A stretch of 64,000 bases of DNA, taken from contig NZ_BMFR01000002.1 of assembly GCF_014638995.1 (NCBI RefSeq), forward strand, positions 292,203 to 356,202, written 5' to 3'. The stretch comes from Virgibacillus oceani (GTDB lineage Bacteria; Bacillota; Bacilli; Bacillales; Amphibacillaceae). The notes under the pieces are model-generated. The model did no database searches, was not told the DNA's origin, and was given only the letters and a program-made list of their open reading frames with translations. Below, piece by piece: positions 47,524 to 56,527 of this stretch. The translations under genes and the position numbers were made by a program. The first letter of the stretch is position 1; each line of letters starts with the position of its first letter.

Positions 47524-48516
47524 ATGATAGTTAAACAGATAGTCACAGTCGGTATCAGTTTTCTGCTTTTTTTAATTATCTTTGTCTCACCAGTTCATGC
47601 TGAAGATGGGAATTTGTATCAGGTTGGCACTGATGCAGTTGAGATGAGGAATGCACCTGCCAAGAATGCTGAGGTAATAGGACATCTGGTAAGAGGAGAT
47701 ATGCTTACTACTTTCCAGGAAAAATTCGGCTGGGTGCAAACCTACTATAACGGAAATGAAGTTTGGGTTGCATCACAATATCTTATCCCGATGGATGCAG
47801 ATATGCAAAATGCGAAAGCTTCGAATTCAAAACATGACTCCAATGCAAAAACTGACAATAATAAAGTAAAAGAATCAGATAAACCTAATGTTCTTGAATC
47901 CCATAGAATGATAGCAGGTTCCTTGGAAATTACAAATAACACATTGCCATCAAAAGGACATGACAATAACGGTGCACTTTCAGGTATTCACATTGTTCTT
48001 GATCCTGGACATGGAGGTAAAGATGCGGGAGCAATTGGTATCGATAAAGTCCATGAAAAAGAATTAACCTTAGCTACAGCCAAATCGGTAGCAGAGAAAT
48101 TGCATAGAGAGGGCGCTGCCGTGACATTAACAAGATCTGACGACACATTTATTTCATTGGAAAAACGCGTACAAATCAGCAACTCGCATAAAACAAATGT
48201 TTTTATCAGCCTGCATTATAATGCTTTTAACGACCCTAATGTGAAGGGAATTAACACTTTCTATTATTCAGGTAAAGAAGGGCTTAAAATGGCCAAGTCC
48301 ATTCAGCATTCACTTATAAACCAGGTAAATCTGAGTGACCGTGGTGCAAAACAGGCCAATTATTACGTACTCCGTAAAAATAGTAAACTAGCTATTTTAG
48401 TGGAACTTGGATTTATTACGAATTCCAATGACCTAGACCAAATTCAAACGAAAGAATATAGGGAAAAGGTGTCCAAAGGGATTGCTGAAGGTGTAAAAGA
48501 TTATTTCAATCTATAA
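47524..48516 (+). CDS. N-acetylmuramoyl-L-alanine amidase with SH3b domain
   Basis: Secreted wall hydrolase of 330 residues. A signal peptide spans about residues 1-27 (VSPVHAED), then an SH3b wall-binding domain at about 33-90 (VEMRNAPAKNAEVIG, GWVQTYYNGNEVWVAS), a linker, and a C-terminal Amidase_3 zinc domain from about 155. LDPGHGGKDAGAIG holds the first Zn His, HEKELTLA the Zn Glu, and SLHYNAFND the second His; VELGFITNSND carries the catalytic Glu. GGAGG precedes the ATG. Role in cell separation or wall turnover (CwlC/LytC-like) is likely. Confidence 0.92.
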   Translation: MIVKQIVTVGISFLLFLIIFVSPVHAEDGNLYQVGTDAVEMRNAPAKNAEVIGHLVRGDMLTTFQEKFGWVQTYYNGNEVWVASQYLIPMDADMQNAKASNSKHDSNAKTDNNKVKESDKPNVLESHRMIAGSLEITNNTLPSKGHDNNGALSGIHIVLDPGHGGKDAGAIGIDKVHEKELTLATAKSVAEKLHREGAAVTLTRSDDTFISLEKRVQISNSHKTNVFISLHYNAFNDPNVKGINTFYYSGKEGLKMAKSIQHSLINQVNLSDRGAKQANYYVLRKNSKLAILVELGFITNSNDLDQIQTKEYREKVSKGIAEGVKDYFNL

Positions 48517-48519
48517 AAA

Positions 48520-48551
48520 GAGAAAGCTGTCCGATTTGGGCAGCTTTTTTT
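48520..48551 (+). terminator. Terminator after the amidase gene
   Basis: AAAGCTGTCC and GGGCAGCTTT pair around a short loop and run into seven T. It lies close to the end of the opposing ASCH gene at 48575. Confidence 0.8.
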
Positions 48552-48574
48552 ACCATTATTTTCAGGATCAAATA

Positions 48575-48895
48575 CTAGTTTTTCTTAGTCAGTTCATGGG
48601 CCCAAACCTCCAGATTCGGATCCCATACCGAACCGTGATGGATGGATGTAAGAGCCTGTATATATTCGTCCAGATTCCGATAGCCTTCCTGTCTCGCGTT
48701 TTCCTCAGTAACCTGACCAAGCTTTTGATGGTATACATTTTCCACAATAAATTGATGACCATCCAGCTCTAAGGTATCACCTTTATCCGCATATCGGTCA
48801 TTTCGGCGAACCGCTGTCTTCTCCCCATTAATTATTTTTTCAATATCCTTTTGTTTCGTTATAAGTAGATTAATATCTTTTTTTTCATTTGACAT
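48575..48895 (-). CDS. ASCH-domain protein
   Basis: A 106-residue cytoplasmic protein. The N-terminal half matches the ASCH fold: LLITKQKDIEKIINGEKTAV with RRNDRYADKGDTLELDG, where Lys/Glu-Lys-Thr and following Arg are typical of this RNA-binding-like beta barrel. AAGGAG lies before the ATG at 48895. Convergent with the amidase gene. ASCH proteins are proposed to act in RNA metabolism; the role here is unknown. Confidence 0.75.
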   Translation of the reverse strand: MSNEKKDINLLITKQKDIEKIINGEKTAVRRNDRYADKGDTLELDGHQFIVENVYHQKLGQVTEENARQEGYRNLDEYIQALTSIHHGSVWDPNLEVWAHELTKKN

Positions 48896-49007
48896 TGCAA
48901 TACCCCGCTCCTTCTTTCCAGGTTATTGTCTATTATATCGAAAGTAGCTACCAATAGAAAGATAAACAAACAGTACATTGGGGTTTTACAAATTATATTA
49001 TATTGGC

Positions 49008-49730
49008 TTACAGTACCTTACTCAAAAACGCTTTCGTGCGATCACTTTTTGGCATGTCAAACACATCTTCTGGCGTACCATCCTCAATCAGAATACCCTC
49101 ATCCATAAACAATACACGGTCTCCCATTTCCCTTGCAAACCCCATTTCATGTGTAACCACAACCATTGTCATCCCTTCATAAACAAGCTGTTTCATAACA
49201 TCCAGCACCTCTTTAACCATTTCAGGATCAAGGGCTGATGTTGGCTCGTCAAACAACATGACTTTCGGCTGCATAGCTAGGGCTCTTGCGATTGCAACCC
49301 GCTGCATTTGTCCTCCTGAAAGCTGTTCCGGATATGCATCCGCTTTGTCAGCAAGTCCAACCTTATCCAGCAGCTGCCGGGCCAAGGCATTAGCTTCTTT
49401 AGAATCCATTTTGCGAATCTTCCTTGGTGAGATCGTAATGTTGTCTAATACTGTCATATGCGGGAAAAGATTAAACTGTTGAAACACCATCCCGACTTCT
49501 TTACGAATTTCATTAATATCTGTACCGGGATCATTTACTTTTACCCCATCAATAAAGACAACGCCATCCGTAATATCCTCCAATAAATTTATGCAACGCA
49601 GGAAAGTACTCTTCCCCGATCCACTTGGCCCAATTACACAAATAACTTCCTTTTCATTTATTTCATAATCAATTCCCTTTAAAACTTGCAAATCTCCAAA
49701 CGATTTATACAGTCCCTGAATTTTGATCAT
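49008..49730 (-). CDS. Polar amino acid ABC transporter ATP-binding protein (ArtR/GlnQ-like)
   Basis: ATPase of 240 residues driving amino acid import. Walker A is GPSGSGKST, signature [15 protein letters not shown], Walker [17 protein letters not shown], and the switch His is in VVTHEMGF. The ATG lies 4 bases after the permease stop with GAGGGTG upstream. Third gene of a binding protein-permease-ATPase operon; substrate deduced from the binding protein. Confidence 0.93.
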   Translation of the reverse strand: MIKIQGLYKSFGDLQVLKGIDYEINEKEVICVIGPSGSGKSTFLRCINLLEDITDGVVFIDGVKVNDPGTDINEIRKEVGMVFQQFNLFPHMTVLDNITISPRKIRKMDSKEANALARQLLDKVGLADKADAYPEQLSGGQMQRVAIARALAMQPKVMLFDEPTSALDPEMVKEVLDVMKQLVYEGMTMVVVTHEMGFAREMGDRVLFMDEGILIEDGTPEDVFDMPKSDRTKAFLSKVL

Positions 49731-49734
49731 CTAT

Positions 49735-50469
49735 TCACCCTCCTGCCGCCGAACGTCCAAATGAGAAAATTCGTCTTCTCTGTGAAGGTACATAACTATT
49801 ACTAAAACGCTTTTCCACGTAAGTAATAACCTTGGTGAAAATGTATGTGAGCAGTAAATATAAAATGGCGACAGTTATATAAGGCTCCCAGAACCTGGCA
49901 TAAGCACCTGCTACAACCTTTCCGGCATATAATAAATCATTCGCCGCAATAACAGTAACTAATGATGAATCTTTAAGTAACGCTATTAATTCATTTCCGA
50001 GTGGCGGAACCATGCGACGAAAGGCCTGAGGCAAAATAACATATCTCATCGCAACCCCTCTAGGCATCCCAAGTGACCTTCCTGCTTCCATTTGTCCTTT
50101 TTCTATCGATTGAATACCCGCACGAATAATTTCCGCATTGTATGCACCACAGTTTAATGAAAGCGCGAGTGCTCCCGATACAAAATACCCCAATGATTCA
50201 CCGAAAACCGTTGGAATTAATGCTAAATGTATAAGCAGGATTTGCACTAAAAGTGGTGTTCCGCGGAAAAAATCCACATAATATTTACAAGGATAATAAA
50301 TCCATTTTTTCTTGGACAGCTTTCCCATTCCTAAAAGCAGACCTAGTATAACTCCACTGACATAGCCTATTAGCGTAAGTCCAAGCGTAACCCAAATCCC
50401 TCGAATAAACAATTCCTTATAGTTCCAGATCATGTCAAAACGTATATCCGGGAAATCGATTGTAATCAC
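49735..50469 (-). CDS. Polar amino acid ABC transporter permease (ArtQ/GlnP-like)
   Basis: Membrane permease of about 244 residues with five helices; VDFFRGTPLLVQILLI and the EAA loop AGRSLGMPRGVAMRYVILPQA are typical. The start is unclear. GGAGGTGA is followed by ATTACA and then ATC (50460), 8 bases from GGAGG. GTG at 50469 overlaps the site, TTG at 50475 has none, and the first ATG (50436) would still leave the helices intact. The same AGG(A)G-TGATTACA-ATY layout occurs at ehuC. Confidence 0.88.
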   Translation of the reverse strand: MITIDFPDIRFDMIWNYKELFIRGIWVTLGLTLIGYVSGVILGLLLGMGKLSKKKWIYYPCKYYVDFFRGTPLLVQILLIHLALIPTVFGESLGYFVSGALALSLNCGAYNAEIIRAGIQSIEKGQMEAGRSLGMPRGVAMRYVILPQAFRRMVPPLGNELIALLKDSSLVTVIAANDLLYAGKVVAGAYARFWEPYITVAILYLLLTYIFTKVITYVEKRFSNSYVPSQRRRIFSFGRSAAGG

Positions 50470-50515
50470 CTCCAAAGTATGAGTAACTGGTAAATAATCA
50501 TATGCTGCTTAACAA

Positions 50516-51316
50516 TTACTCCACTTTAAACCCAGTGATTTCTTCAAGCTTTCCACTATCTTTAATTTTTTGAATCCCTTCGTTAAGTAAATCGATTATT
50601 TCTGTATTTCCCTTCTTCACCATCAAGCCATAATATTCTTTTTCAAAACTATCATCTTCTATAATTTTTAATTCGACATCAGGATTGTTCTTTATATAAG
50701 CATTAACAACAGAATTATCTCCAACAGATGCATCTGCATTTCCATTTAACAATTCATTAATTGCCAGTGGCATGGTTTCAGTAGCCACAATGTCAGAACT
50801 TGTATTTCCTAATAATTCTTTCACTGCGACATGGCCGGTTGTATTGATTTGAACGGATACTTTTTTCTCCTTTAAATCTTCAAAGCCCGTAGTATCAGAA
50901 CCTTCTGGAACAAGAATTACTTGATTTGCTACATAATATGGATCTGTAAAATCAAATGATTCTTTACGTTCATCTGTAATTGTAATGGAGGAAACAGCAA
51001 AGTCTACCTCCCCGTTATCTACTGCAGGAAATAATGGTTCCCAGCCAATATTCTTATACTCCACCTCAACATCGAGGGCCCGAGCGATTGCATCCACAAT
51101 CTCAATATCTATTCCTACGATATTTCCATCCTTATCCATGTATTCCATTGGTGCATATGTAGCATCTGTCCCAACAACAAGCTTTTGCTTACTATCATCT
51201 GATGACTCTCCACCGTCTGATGCCCCTGAGGTTTCTGAATCTCCACAGCCAAACAGGACAAAACCTAGACACAGCAAAAGAAATCCTAAGGTAAAAAATC
51301 GTACCATCTTTTTCAA
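50516..51316 (-). CDS. Basic amino acid-binding lipoprotein (ArtP-like)
   Basis: Substrate-binding protein of 266 residues. Lipoprotein signal with lipobox LFGC (Cys24) and a Ser/Gly/Asp linker; the ligand domain begins KLVVGTDATYAPMEYMDKDG and continues NIGWEPLFPAVDNGEVDFAV, SSITITDERKESFDFTDPYY and VQINTTGHVAVKELL. This resembles arginine/lysine-binding ArtP of Bacillus. The start is TTG at 51316, 6 bases after GGGGGG; an ATG three codons on is possible. Preceded by a good promoter. Confidence 0.88.
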   Translation of the reverse strand: MKKMVRFFTLGFLLLCLGFVLFGCGDSETSGASDGGESSDDSKQKLVVGTDATYAPMEYMDKDGNIVGIDIEIVDAIARALDVEVEYKNIGWEPLFPAVDNGEVDFAVSSITITDERKESFDFTDPYYVANQVILVPEGSDTTGFEDLKEKKVSVQINTTGHVAVKELLGNTSSDIVATETMPLAINELLNGNADASVGDNSVVNAYIKNNPDVELKIIEDDSFEKEYYGLMVKKGNTEIIDLLNEGIQKIKDSGKLEEITGFKVE

Positions 51317-51385
51317 TCCAATCCCCCCTATTATTTAACTGTTCTATCACCCAAATGAAGTCTAATTTTTCAGATGATTTCTATT

Positions 51386-51414
51386 ATTATATATGAATAG
51401 GACAAAAGATTCAA
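51386..51414 (-). promoter_or_regulatory. Promoter of the basic amino acid transporter operon
   Basis: TTGAAT (51414-51409), 17-base spacer, TATAAT (51391-51386) on the - strand, about 70 bases before the binding-protein start. Confidence 0.7.
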
Positions 51415-51541
51415 TCGAAATTTCCAAAAATTAAAAACCATATACATTCCACCTAGCTTTTTGAAGGCACGATGATTAAAAATCGATGGGCCTTGTCATA
51501 TAGCCTGAATTTAGAAATCACTGCTATTTCTCCAGATATAC

Positions 51542-51575
51542 AAAAAGCCGCCAATTCACGATTGGACGGCTTTTT
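51542..51575. terminator. Bidirectional terminator after the abgT-like gene
   Basis: AAAAAGCCG pairs with CGGCTTTTT, with CCAAT/ATTGG extending the stem. Lies 150 bases past the abgT-like stop on the - strand. The rest of 51415-51728 shows no feature. Confidence 0.75.
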
Positions 51576-51728
51576 ATTAGGTTTTTTCCCTTAACGTTAT
51601 TCATAGACATACACATACTAATCGAGTCAATCAAACTATCAATTCAACTTACACTTTTATCATTAATTAACCAAAATGGCAACTTGTGAAAGTCGCGTCC
51701 CTGCTAAATTCAATTTGCTGTCTTCCAA

Positions 51729-53243
51729 TTATAAATATGGATCAATTCCTGGCCCAAACGGTATACCGGTAAAGAAGAATATCAGTAATAAAATGACCCA
51801 CGTTATTAAGAAACAAATCGAATACGGTATCATTAATGAAATTAACGTTCCAATTCCAGCCTTCTTATCATATTTTTGCATGAACGACAGAACAATAACC
51901 ATATATGGCATTAAAGGGGTTACGATATTGGTCGATGAATCCGCAACACGATAAGCTACCTGTGTGAATGCTGGGTGATAGCCAAGCTGCATAAACATAG
52001 GAACAAAAACTGGTGCCTCAAGTGCCCATTTTGCCGAACCAGATGTAATTAGAAAGTTTAGTGATGCTGTGAAAATGATATACCCAATAATTAACCATAT
52101 TCCGGTAAAATTAATATCCTTTAGTAATTCCGCACCATTTACGGCAACCCACGTACCAATGTTCGACCAGCTAAAGTAAGCAATAAACTGTGCAATTGCA
52201 AAAATCAATACGATATAGCCTGACATGTCCTTCATGGATTCTCCCATATATTTTCCTACGTCTTTACTCGATTTAATTTTCCCAACAGTCATACCATAGG
52301 CAACCCCAATAGTAATAAAGAAAAAGAGAATAATAGGGACAATGCCATCCAAGAATGGAGAAGGTACAATTCCTCCATTTTCATTCCTAAGCGGGCTATT
52401 GGGTAAAAATATTGCAATAGCTATGATCGCCAAATATATTGCTCCAGCAATTATGGAATTTCGAAACGCCTTGCCTGCCTTAGGATGTTCTTCCTCTAAT
52501 TCCACTTCAACCGCATCACCTTTATACTTGCCTAACCTCGGTTCGATAATCTTATTCGTGACAAGCCCGCCGACAACCGTCAGTACAAATACGGAGACAA
52601 TATTAAAATACCAGTTGTCAACAGGGGTTACGACAACAGATTCATCAATAATAGCGGCAGCTTCGGTCGAGATACCTGCCAAAAGTGCATCCGTTCCAGC
52701 GATGAGCAGGTTTGCAGTAAAACCCGCCCCAGCTGCCGCATAACCTACAGCAAGGCCAGCAAGCGGATGCCGTCCAACTTTATAAAATACCATCGCTGCA
52801 AGAGGTGGAATCAGTACCATTGCAGCATCGGATGCAATGTTACCCATGATCCCTACGAATACTACTGTATAAGTGATGAGGGCAGGGGGTGATTTTAGAA
52901 TTGTCTTTTTAATTGCGTAATCCAGCAACCCTACTTTTTCAGCAAGACCAATCCCTAACATCATTGCCAGTACAAGTCCAAGCGGTGCGAATCCAGTAAA
53001 GTTATCGAGCATGGATGTTAGAATGTATTTTACACCCTCACCGGAAGCCAAACTTTTTACCGGCAGCTCTTCTCCGGTACCTGGATGAATAACCGATGCG
53101 TTAAATAAACTAAAAATATAGGACGCAATAATAACCAGAACAGCCAGAACCGCGAATAGAACAAATGGGTCCGGAAGCTTGTTGCCTGCCTTTTCAATGA
53201 GATTAAGAAACTTTGAAAATATCCCTTTTTTATTGTTCTCCAT
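51729..53243 (-). CDS. abgT: AbgT-family transporter (p-aminobenzoyl-glutamate)
   Basis: A 504-residue membrane protein with about eleven helices and two re-entrant loops. KAGNKLPDPFVLFAVLAVLV, APLGLVLAMMLGIGLAEKVG, GNIASDAAMVLIPPLAAMVF and ADSSTNIVTPLMPYMVIVLS are family-specific. ATG at 53243 follows GAGGGGT by 5 bases. AbgT proteins import p-aminobenzoyl-glutamate, a folate breakdown product; related MtrF proteins export sulfonamides. The two Abg-type hydrolase genes upstream favour the uptake role. Confidence 0.92.
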   Translation of the reverse strand: MENNKKGIFSKFLNLIEKAGNKLPDPFVLFAVLAVLVIIASYIFSLFNASVIHPGTGEELPVKSLASGEGVKYILTSMLDNFTGFAPLGLVLAMMLGIGLAEKVGLLDYAIKKTILKSPPALITYTVVFVGIMGNIASDAAMVLIPPLAAMVFYKVGRHPLAGLAVGYAAAGAGFTANLLIAGTDALLAGISTEAAAIIDESVVVTPVDNWYFNIVSVFVLTVVGGLVTNKIIEPRLGKYKGDAVEVELEEEHPKAGKAFRNSIIAGAIYLAIIAIAIFLPNSPLRNENGGIVPSPFLDGIVPIILFFFITIGVAYGMTVGKIKSSKDVGKYMGESMKDMSGYIVLIFAIAQFIAYFSWSNIGTWVAVNGAELLKDINFTGIWLIIGYIIFTASLNFLITSGSAKWALEAPVFVPMFMQLGYHPAFTQVAYRVADSSTNIVTPLMPYMVIVLSFMQKYDKKAGIGTLISLMIPYSICFLITWVILLLIFFFTGIPFGPGIDPYL

Positions 53244-53288
53244 GTTACCCCTCACTTTACAATAGGATTAGTTGGAATGTGCCAACAC

Positions 53289-54728
53289 TTATTCATGATT
53301 TAATTTTGATGTCTCTACATCCTTAGGAATCGGACAGCTATAAGGGTTTTTTTCTTTAAACACCTTAAATTCCTGTTGGATAAGGTTTACCGCTGCTTGA
53401 TCAGTTAATAGGTCGACAGCTGTTAAGGACATTGCCTCAGCTGCCCTTAGCATTCCTTTATGTGCATAGCTGCTTATTCCTTGCGTGGTCATTTGCCATG
53501 TGTGCAATGGTGTTCCAAGTGCAGATGTGGATGCTGTTAATTGGGCTGTTGGCACTACCCAGCTGACATCAGCAACATCGGTTGAACCTGCAAGTACTTC
53601 CCAAGATTCAATATATGGAGATATCGTATCCGCTAAATATTTTCCTGCAAATTCACTCCCATCACCACTATAGCCAAACCCTCTTATCACATCTAAATAG
53701 CCTTCTTTTTCACCTTCTGTAAATGAAGACCAAAGTTTTTCCGCAAATGAAATTTCATCTTGAGAAGGTGGTTCAATTCCGGCAGTATTTAGGTTTTTAT
53801 ACAATAATTTTTCTAAATTTCGATTTTGAATATAATTGGAACATGCTTTATCAAATTTGATGGTTAACGCTGTCTCCGTCATTAAAGCAGCACCTTCAGC
53901 TATTTTTGTGACACGCTTAAAGATTTCATCAACCTGCTTTACTTTAGGAGCGCGGATTAAATATAAAACTTCCGCATCTGCTTGAACCACATTAGGTGAA
54001 ATCCCTCCTGTATTTGTTACTGCATAGTGCATGCGGGCTTCCGAAATAACGTGTTCACGCAAATAATTGACACCGATATTCATCAATTCAACGGCGTCCA
54101 GTGCACTTCTGCCTAAATGTGGAGAATTGGCCGCATGGGAAGCAACACCTCTAAATTTAAAATAAACCTGGTAATTGGCAAGACTGGACAAACTCATAAT
54201 GCTGTTAGCTGGTGATGGGTGCCAGGTTAATGCCGCATCAACACCTTCAAAAACACCTTCTCTAACCATAAATGTTTTACCTGAACCACCTTCCTCACCA
54301 GGACACCCAAAAAATTTAACAGTACCCGGCAAGTTATTTTCCTCAAGGTATTTTTTCGTCGCACATGCTGCTGCAAATGCTCCAGTCCCTAGCAGATTGT
54401 GACCGCAGCCATGTCCAACGTTTTTATCACCAGGCTCATATGCTGTTTTATTCGGAACCTGACCAAGACCTGACAGTGCATCAAACTCACCCAGGAATCC
54501 AATCACGGGCGAATCACTGCCGTAGGATGCGACGAATGCAGTTTCGATTTTGGCAACGCCTCGGTCAACTCTGAACCCTTCTTTCTCACATTCCGATGCT
54601 AGAAATTCCGACGATGAATATTCTTCAAATCTTGTTTCTGGATGATAATATATATATTCACTAACGTTTTTAAAACGATCCTCGTTAGTTTCTAAATAAC
54701 GTTTAACAAATTTGTTTGAATGTGCCAT
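53289..54728 (-). CDS. abgB: p-Aminobenzoyl-glutamate hydrolase subunit B-like M20 peptidase (AbgB)
   Basis: Zinc-dependent M20 hydrolase of 479 residues. IYYHPETRFEEYSSSEFL, GFLGEFDALSGLGQ, GHGCGHNLLGTGAFAAA, FGCPGEEGGSGKTFMV and the dimerisation segment VASHAANSPHLGRSALDAVEL are typical of AbgB; STDVADVSWVVP and SYAHKGMLRAAEAM close it. ATG at 54728 (MAHSNKF) has GGAGGG upstream. With AbgA it would cleave p-aminobenzoyl-glutamate to p-aminobenzoate and glutamate. 45 bases before abgT in the same direction. Confidence 0.9.
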   Translation of the reverse strand: MAHSNKFVKRYLETNEDRFKNVSEYIYYHPETRFEEYSSSEFLASECEKEGFRVDRGVAKIETAFVASYGSDSPVIGFLGEFDALSGLGQVPNKTAYEPGDKNVGHGCGHNLLGTGAFAAACATKKYLEENNLPGTVKFFGCPGEEGGSGKTFMVREGVFEGVDAALTWHPSPANSIMSLSSLANYQVYFKFRGVASHAANSPHLGRSALDAVELMNIGVNYLREHVISEARMHYAVTNTGGISPNVVQADAEVLYLIRAPKVKQVDEIFKRVTKIAEGAALMTETALTIKFDKACSNYIQNRNLEKLLYKNLNTAGIEPPSQDEISFAEKLWSSFTEGEKEGYLDVIRGFGYSGDGSEFAGKYLADTISPYIESWEVLAGSTDVADVSWVVPTAQLTASTSALGTPLHTWQMTTQGISSYAHKGMLRAAEAMSLTAVDLLTDQAAVNLIQQEFKVFKEKNPYSCPIPKDVETSKLNHE

Positions 54729-54866
54729 GTATACCCTCCAGTTGTAATAGATTTCTACAAAAAATGACAATTTTCCAAAAATAATTTATTCAATGATACC
54801 GATTACATAAAAGAAAGTCAATGGTATTATTTTACTCTTTAGAATATACAGTTTCCTTGAAATGAA

Positions 54867-55175
54867 TTAGCTATATAACCCTGTTTCCAACTTTACAAAC
54901 TCAGCTAAAACCCTTGTACCCTTTATCAAATCTTCAATTGATGCAAATTCGTCCGGATGATGACTAAGTCCATTTTACAAGGAATAAAAATAAGCCCGGA
55001 CAGCTATTTCGCTTCCATGTTCCTGCTTCATCCTGATGCGTGACAAGCTCAAGCTCAGCTGCAATTTTTCAAAACTGTAAATGTGCTTTCTTTTCTTCCT
55101 TTGAAAAGCATAATCGGCTGAATCCACTGGTAGTCTCCATCGTGTCGGTAAGATTGAGATTGCATAATTTCTAAG
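54867..55175 (-). pseudogene. C-terminal relic of a Zn-dependent hydrolase (carbamoylase/allantoate amidohydrolase type)
   Basis: On the - strand, fragments of an M20-type hydrolase survive in different frames: SGLIFIPCK (near 54990), then, after a stop, NGLSHHPDEFASIEDLIKG with TRVLAEFVKLETGLYS ending in TAA at 54869-54867. The GLSHHPDEF...EDLI...G..VL pattern is the C-terminal end of N-carbamoyl-amino acid hydrolases. At least two frame breaks and an in-frame stop show decay. It lies between the abgA- and abgB-like genes. No promoter or terminator is clear here. Confidence 0.65.
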
Positions 55176-56486
55176 CTAGCCATGCTTCTTGCAATCTGGA
55201 GATCCTCCCTTCAAAATGTTAACGTAAGTTTCTAATGCAACTGGCAAAACTTCCTCCTGAAAATCAAATGCCGGGTGATGATGCGGATAATTTAATTCCG
55301 TTCCAAACAGCATATAAGTAGCTTTTCCTCCCTTTTGCTGAACACGATTCATCATAAAACTGGCATCCTCTGAACCGGAGACTTGTGCTATAGGAATAAT
55401 TTCATTAACTAATTCACTATTGCTGCACCAATTTTCTATCTTTGGAATCAGTGCTGTATCACAGGCTATTTCTTCAGTTACACCCACTTGATCAATTCTG
55501 CATGTAACGTTATGCATGTTCGCTGACGCATGAATTATGCGCGACGCTTCGTCAAGCATATATTGATTAATCTTCTGTGTTTCGCCACGAGTCTCGACTT
55601 CAATATAACCTTTTTCAGGAATAATATTTCGTCCGCTTCCAGCCACAATTTTTCCTACATTGATACGGGTAATTCCATCACTATTGCGTGGGATAGCATA
55701 CAAATTATTTGCCGCAGTGGTAGCTGCGAGCAGTGCATTTCTTCCAAGTTCTGGGTGCATTCCGGCATGTGAAGCAACACCTGAAAAATACGCATTTAAT
55801 TTTGTCGATGCAAGAAATCCCTGTATTGCAGCTGCCACTGTTCCTACTGGCAGTGATTGAATTCCAATATGACCCGCGTAAAAATAGTCTACATCGTCCA
55901 GCCATCCCTTTTCAGTCATTGCTTTAGCGCCTCTTCCCCCCTCTTCAGCAGGTTGAAATAATAATGTAAAGCGCCCTTTTAAGCTGTCTTGGTGTGCAGC
56001 AATATAAGCAGCGACCCCTAGCCCTATCGTCATATGACCATCATGGCCGCACGCATGCATGACATTCTTTTCGTTAGAGGCAAAATGATTTAAGGATGGA
56101 AAATGCTCCCCATCTGCAATCTCATTAATCGGCAGGGCGTCAATGTCAAAACGAAATGCTACATGGTCACCTTCTCTTCCAGTATCCCATGTTGCAACTA
56201 GACCCGTAAAACCGCCACGCATTTTATCTAACCATGCTTTCTCAACACCCTTCAATTCCGCTTTTTCCTCCTGTATTTTAAGGTCAGCTTCGTTTGGCAG
56301 TCCTAAGCGGGATTCATCATCTAATGCCTGTTTTCCAACATTTAGGTTAAAGCCAAGTTTTTGCAGCTCCTTGCCAAGTTTATATGTCGTCACATATTCC
56401 ATAAAACCCAATTCAGGTTCACAATGAAATGAACGGCGCCATTTTATTAATTGAGGGGTTATATTTTTAATAAAATTTCCAGTCAT
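55176..56486 (-). CDS. abgA: p-Aminobenzoyl-glutamate hydrolase subunit A-like M20 peptidase (AbgA)
   Basis: Zinc-dependent M20 hydrolase of 436 residues, strongly AbgA-like. DESRLGLPNEADL and RGGFTGLVATWDTGREGDHV are AbgA-specific insert segments; FRFDIDALPINE, HACGHDGHMTIGLGVAA, LLFQPAEEGGRGAKAM and GVASHAGMHPELGRNALLAA hold the metal and dimer sites; VSGSEDASFMMNRVQ and HHHPAFDFQEEVLPVALET come late. AAAAGGGATG precedes the ATG. First of the abgA-relic-abgB-abgT row. Confidence 0.91.
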   Translation of the reverse strand: MTGNFIKNITPQLIKWRRSFHCEPELGFMEYVTTYKLGKELQKLGFNLNVGKQALDDESRLGLPNEADLKIQEEKAELKGVEKAWLDKMRGGFTGLVATWDTGREGDHVAFRFDIDALPINEIADGEHFPSLNHFASNEKNVMHACGHDGHMTIGLGVAAYIAAHQDSLKGRFTLLFQPAEEGGRGAKAMTEKGWLDDVDYFYAGHIGIQSLPVGTVAAAIQGFLASTKLNAYFSGVASHAGMHPELGRNALLAATTAANNLYAIPRNSDGITRINVGKIVAGSGRNIIPEKGYIEVETRGETQKINQYMLDEASRIIHASANMHNVTCRIDQVGVTEEIACDTALIPKIENWCSNSELVNEIIPIAQVSGSEDASFMMNRVQQKGGKATYMLFGTELNYPHHHPAFDFQEEVLPVALETYVNILKGGSPDCKKHG

Positions 56487-56527
56487 AAAGAATCATCCCT
56501 TTTCCAAGTGTATGTTTGCTGTAAAAA

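Noticed and set aside
48536-48772. 78-codon frame on the + strand after the amidase
   Set aside because: Starts within the amidase terminator and is antisense to the ASCH gene; no ribosome site.
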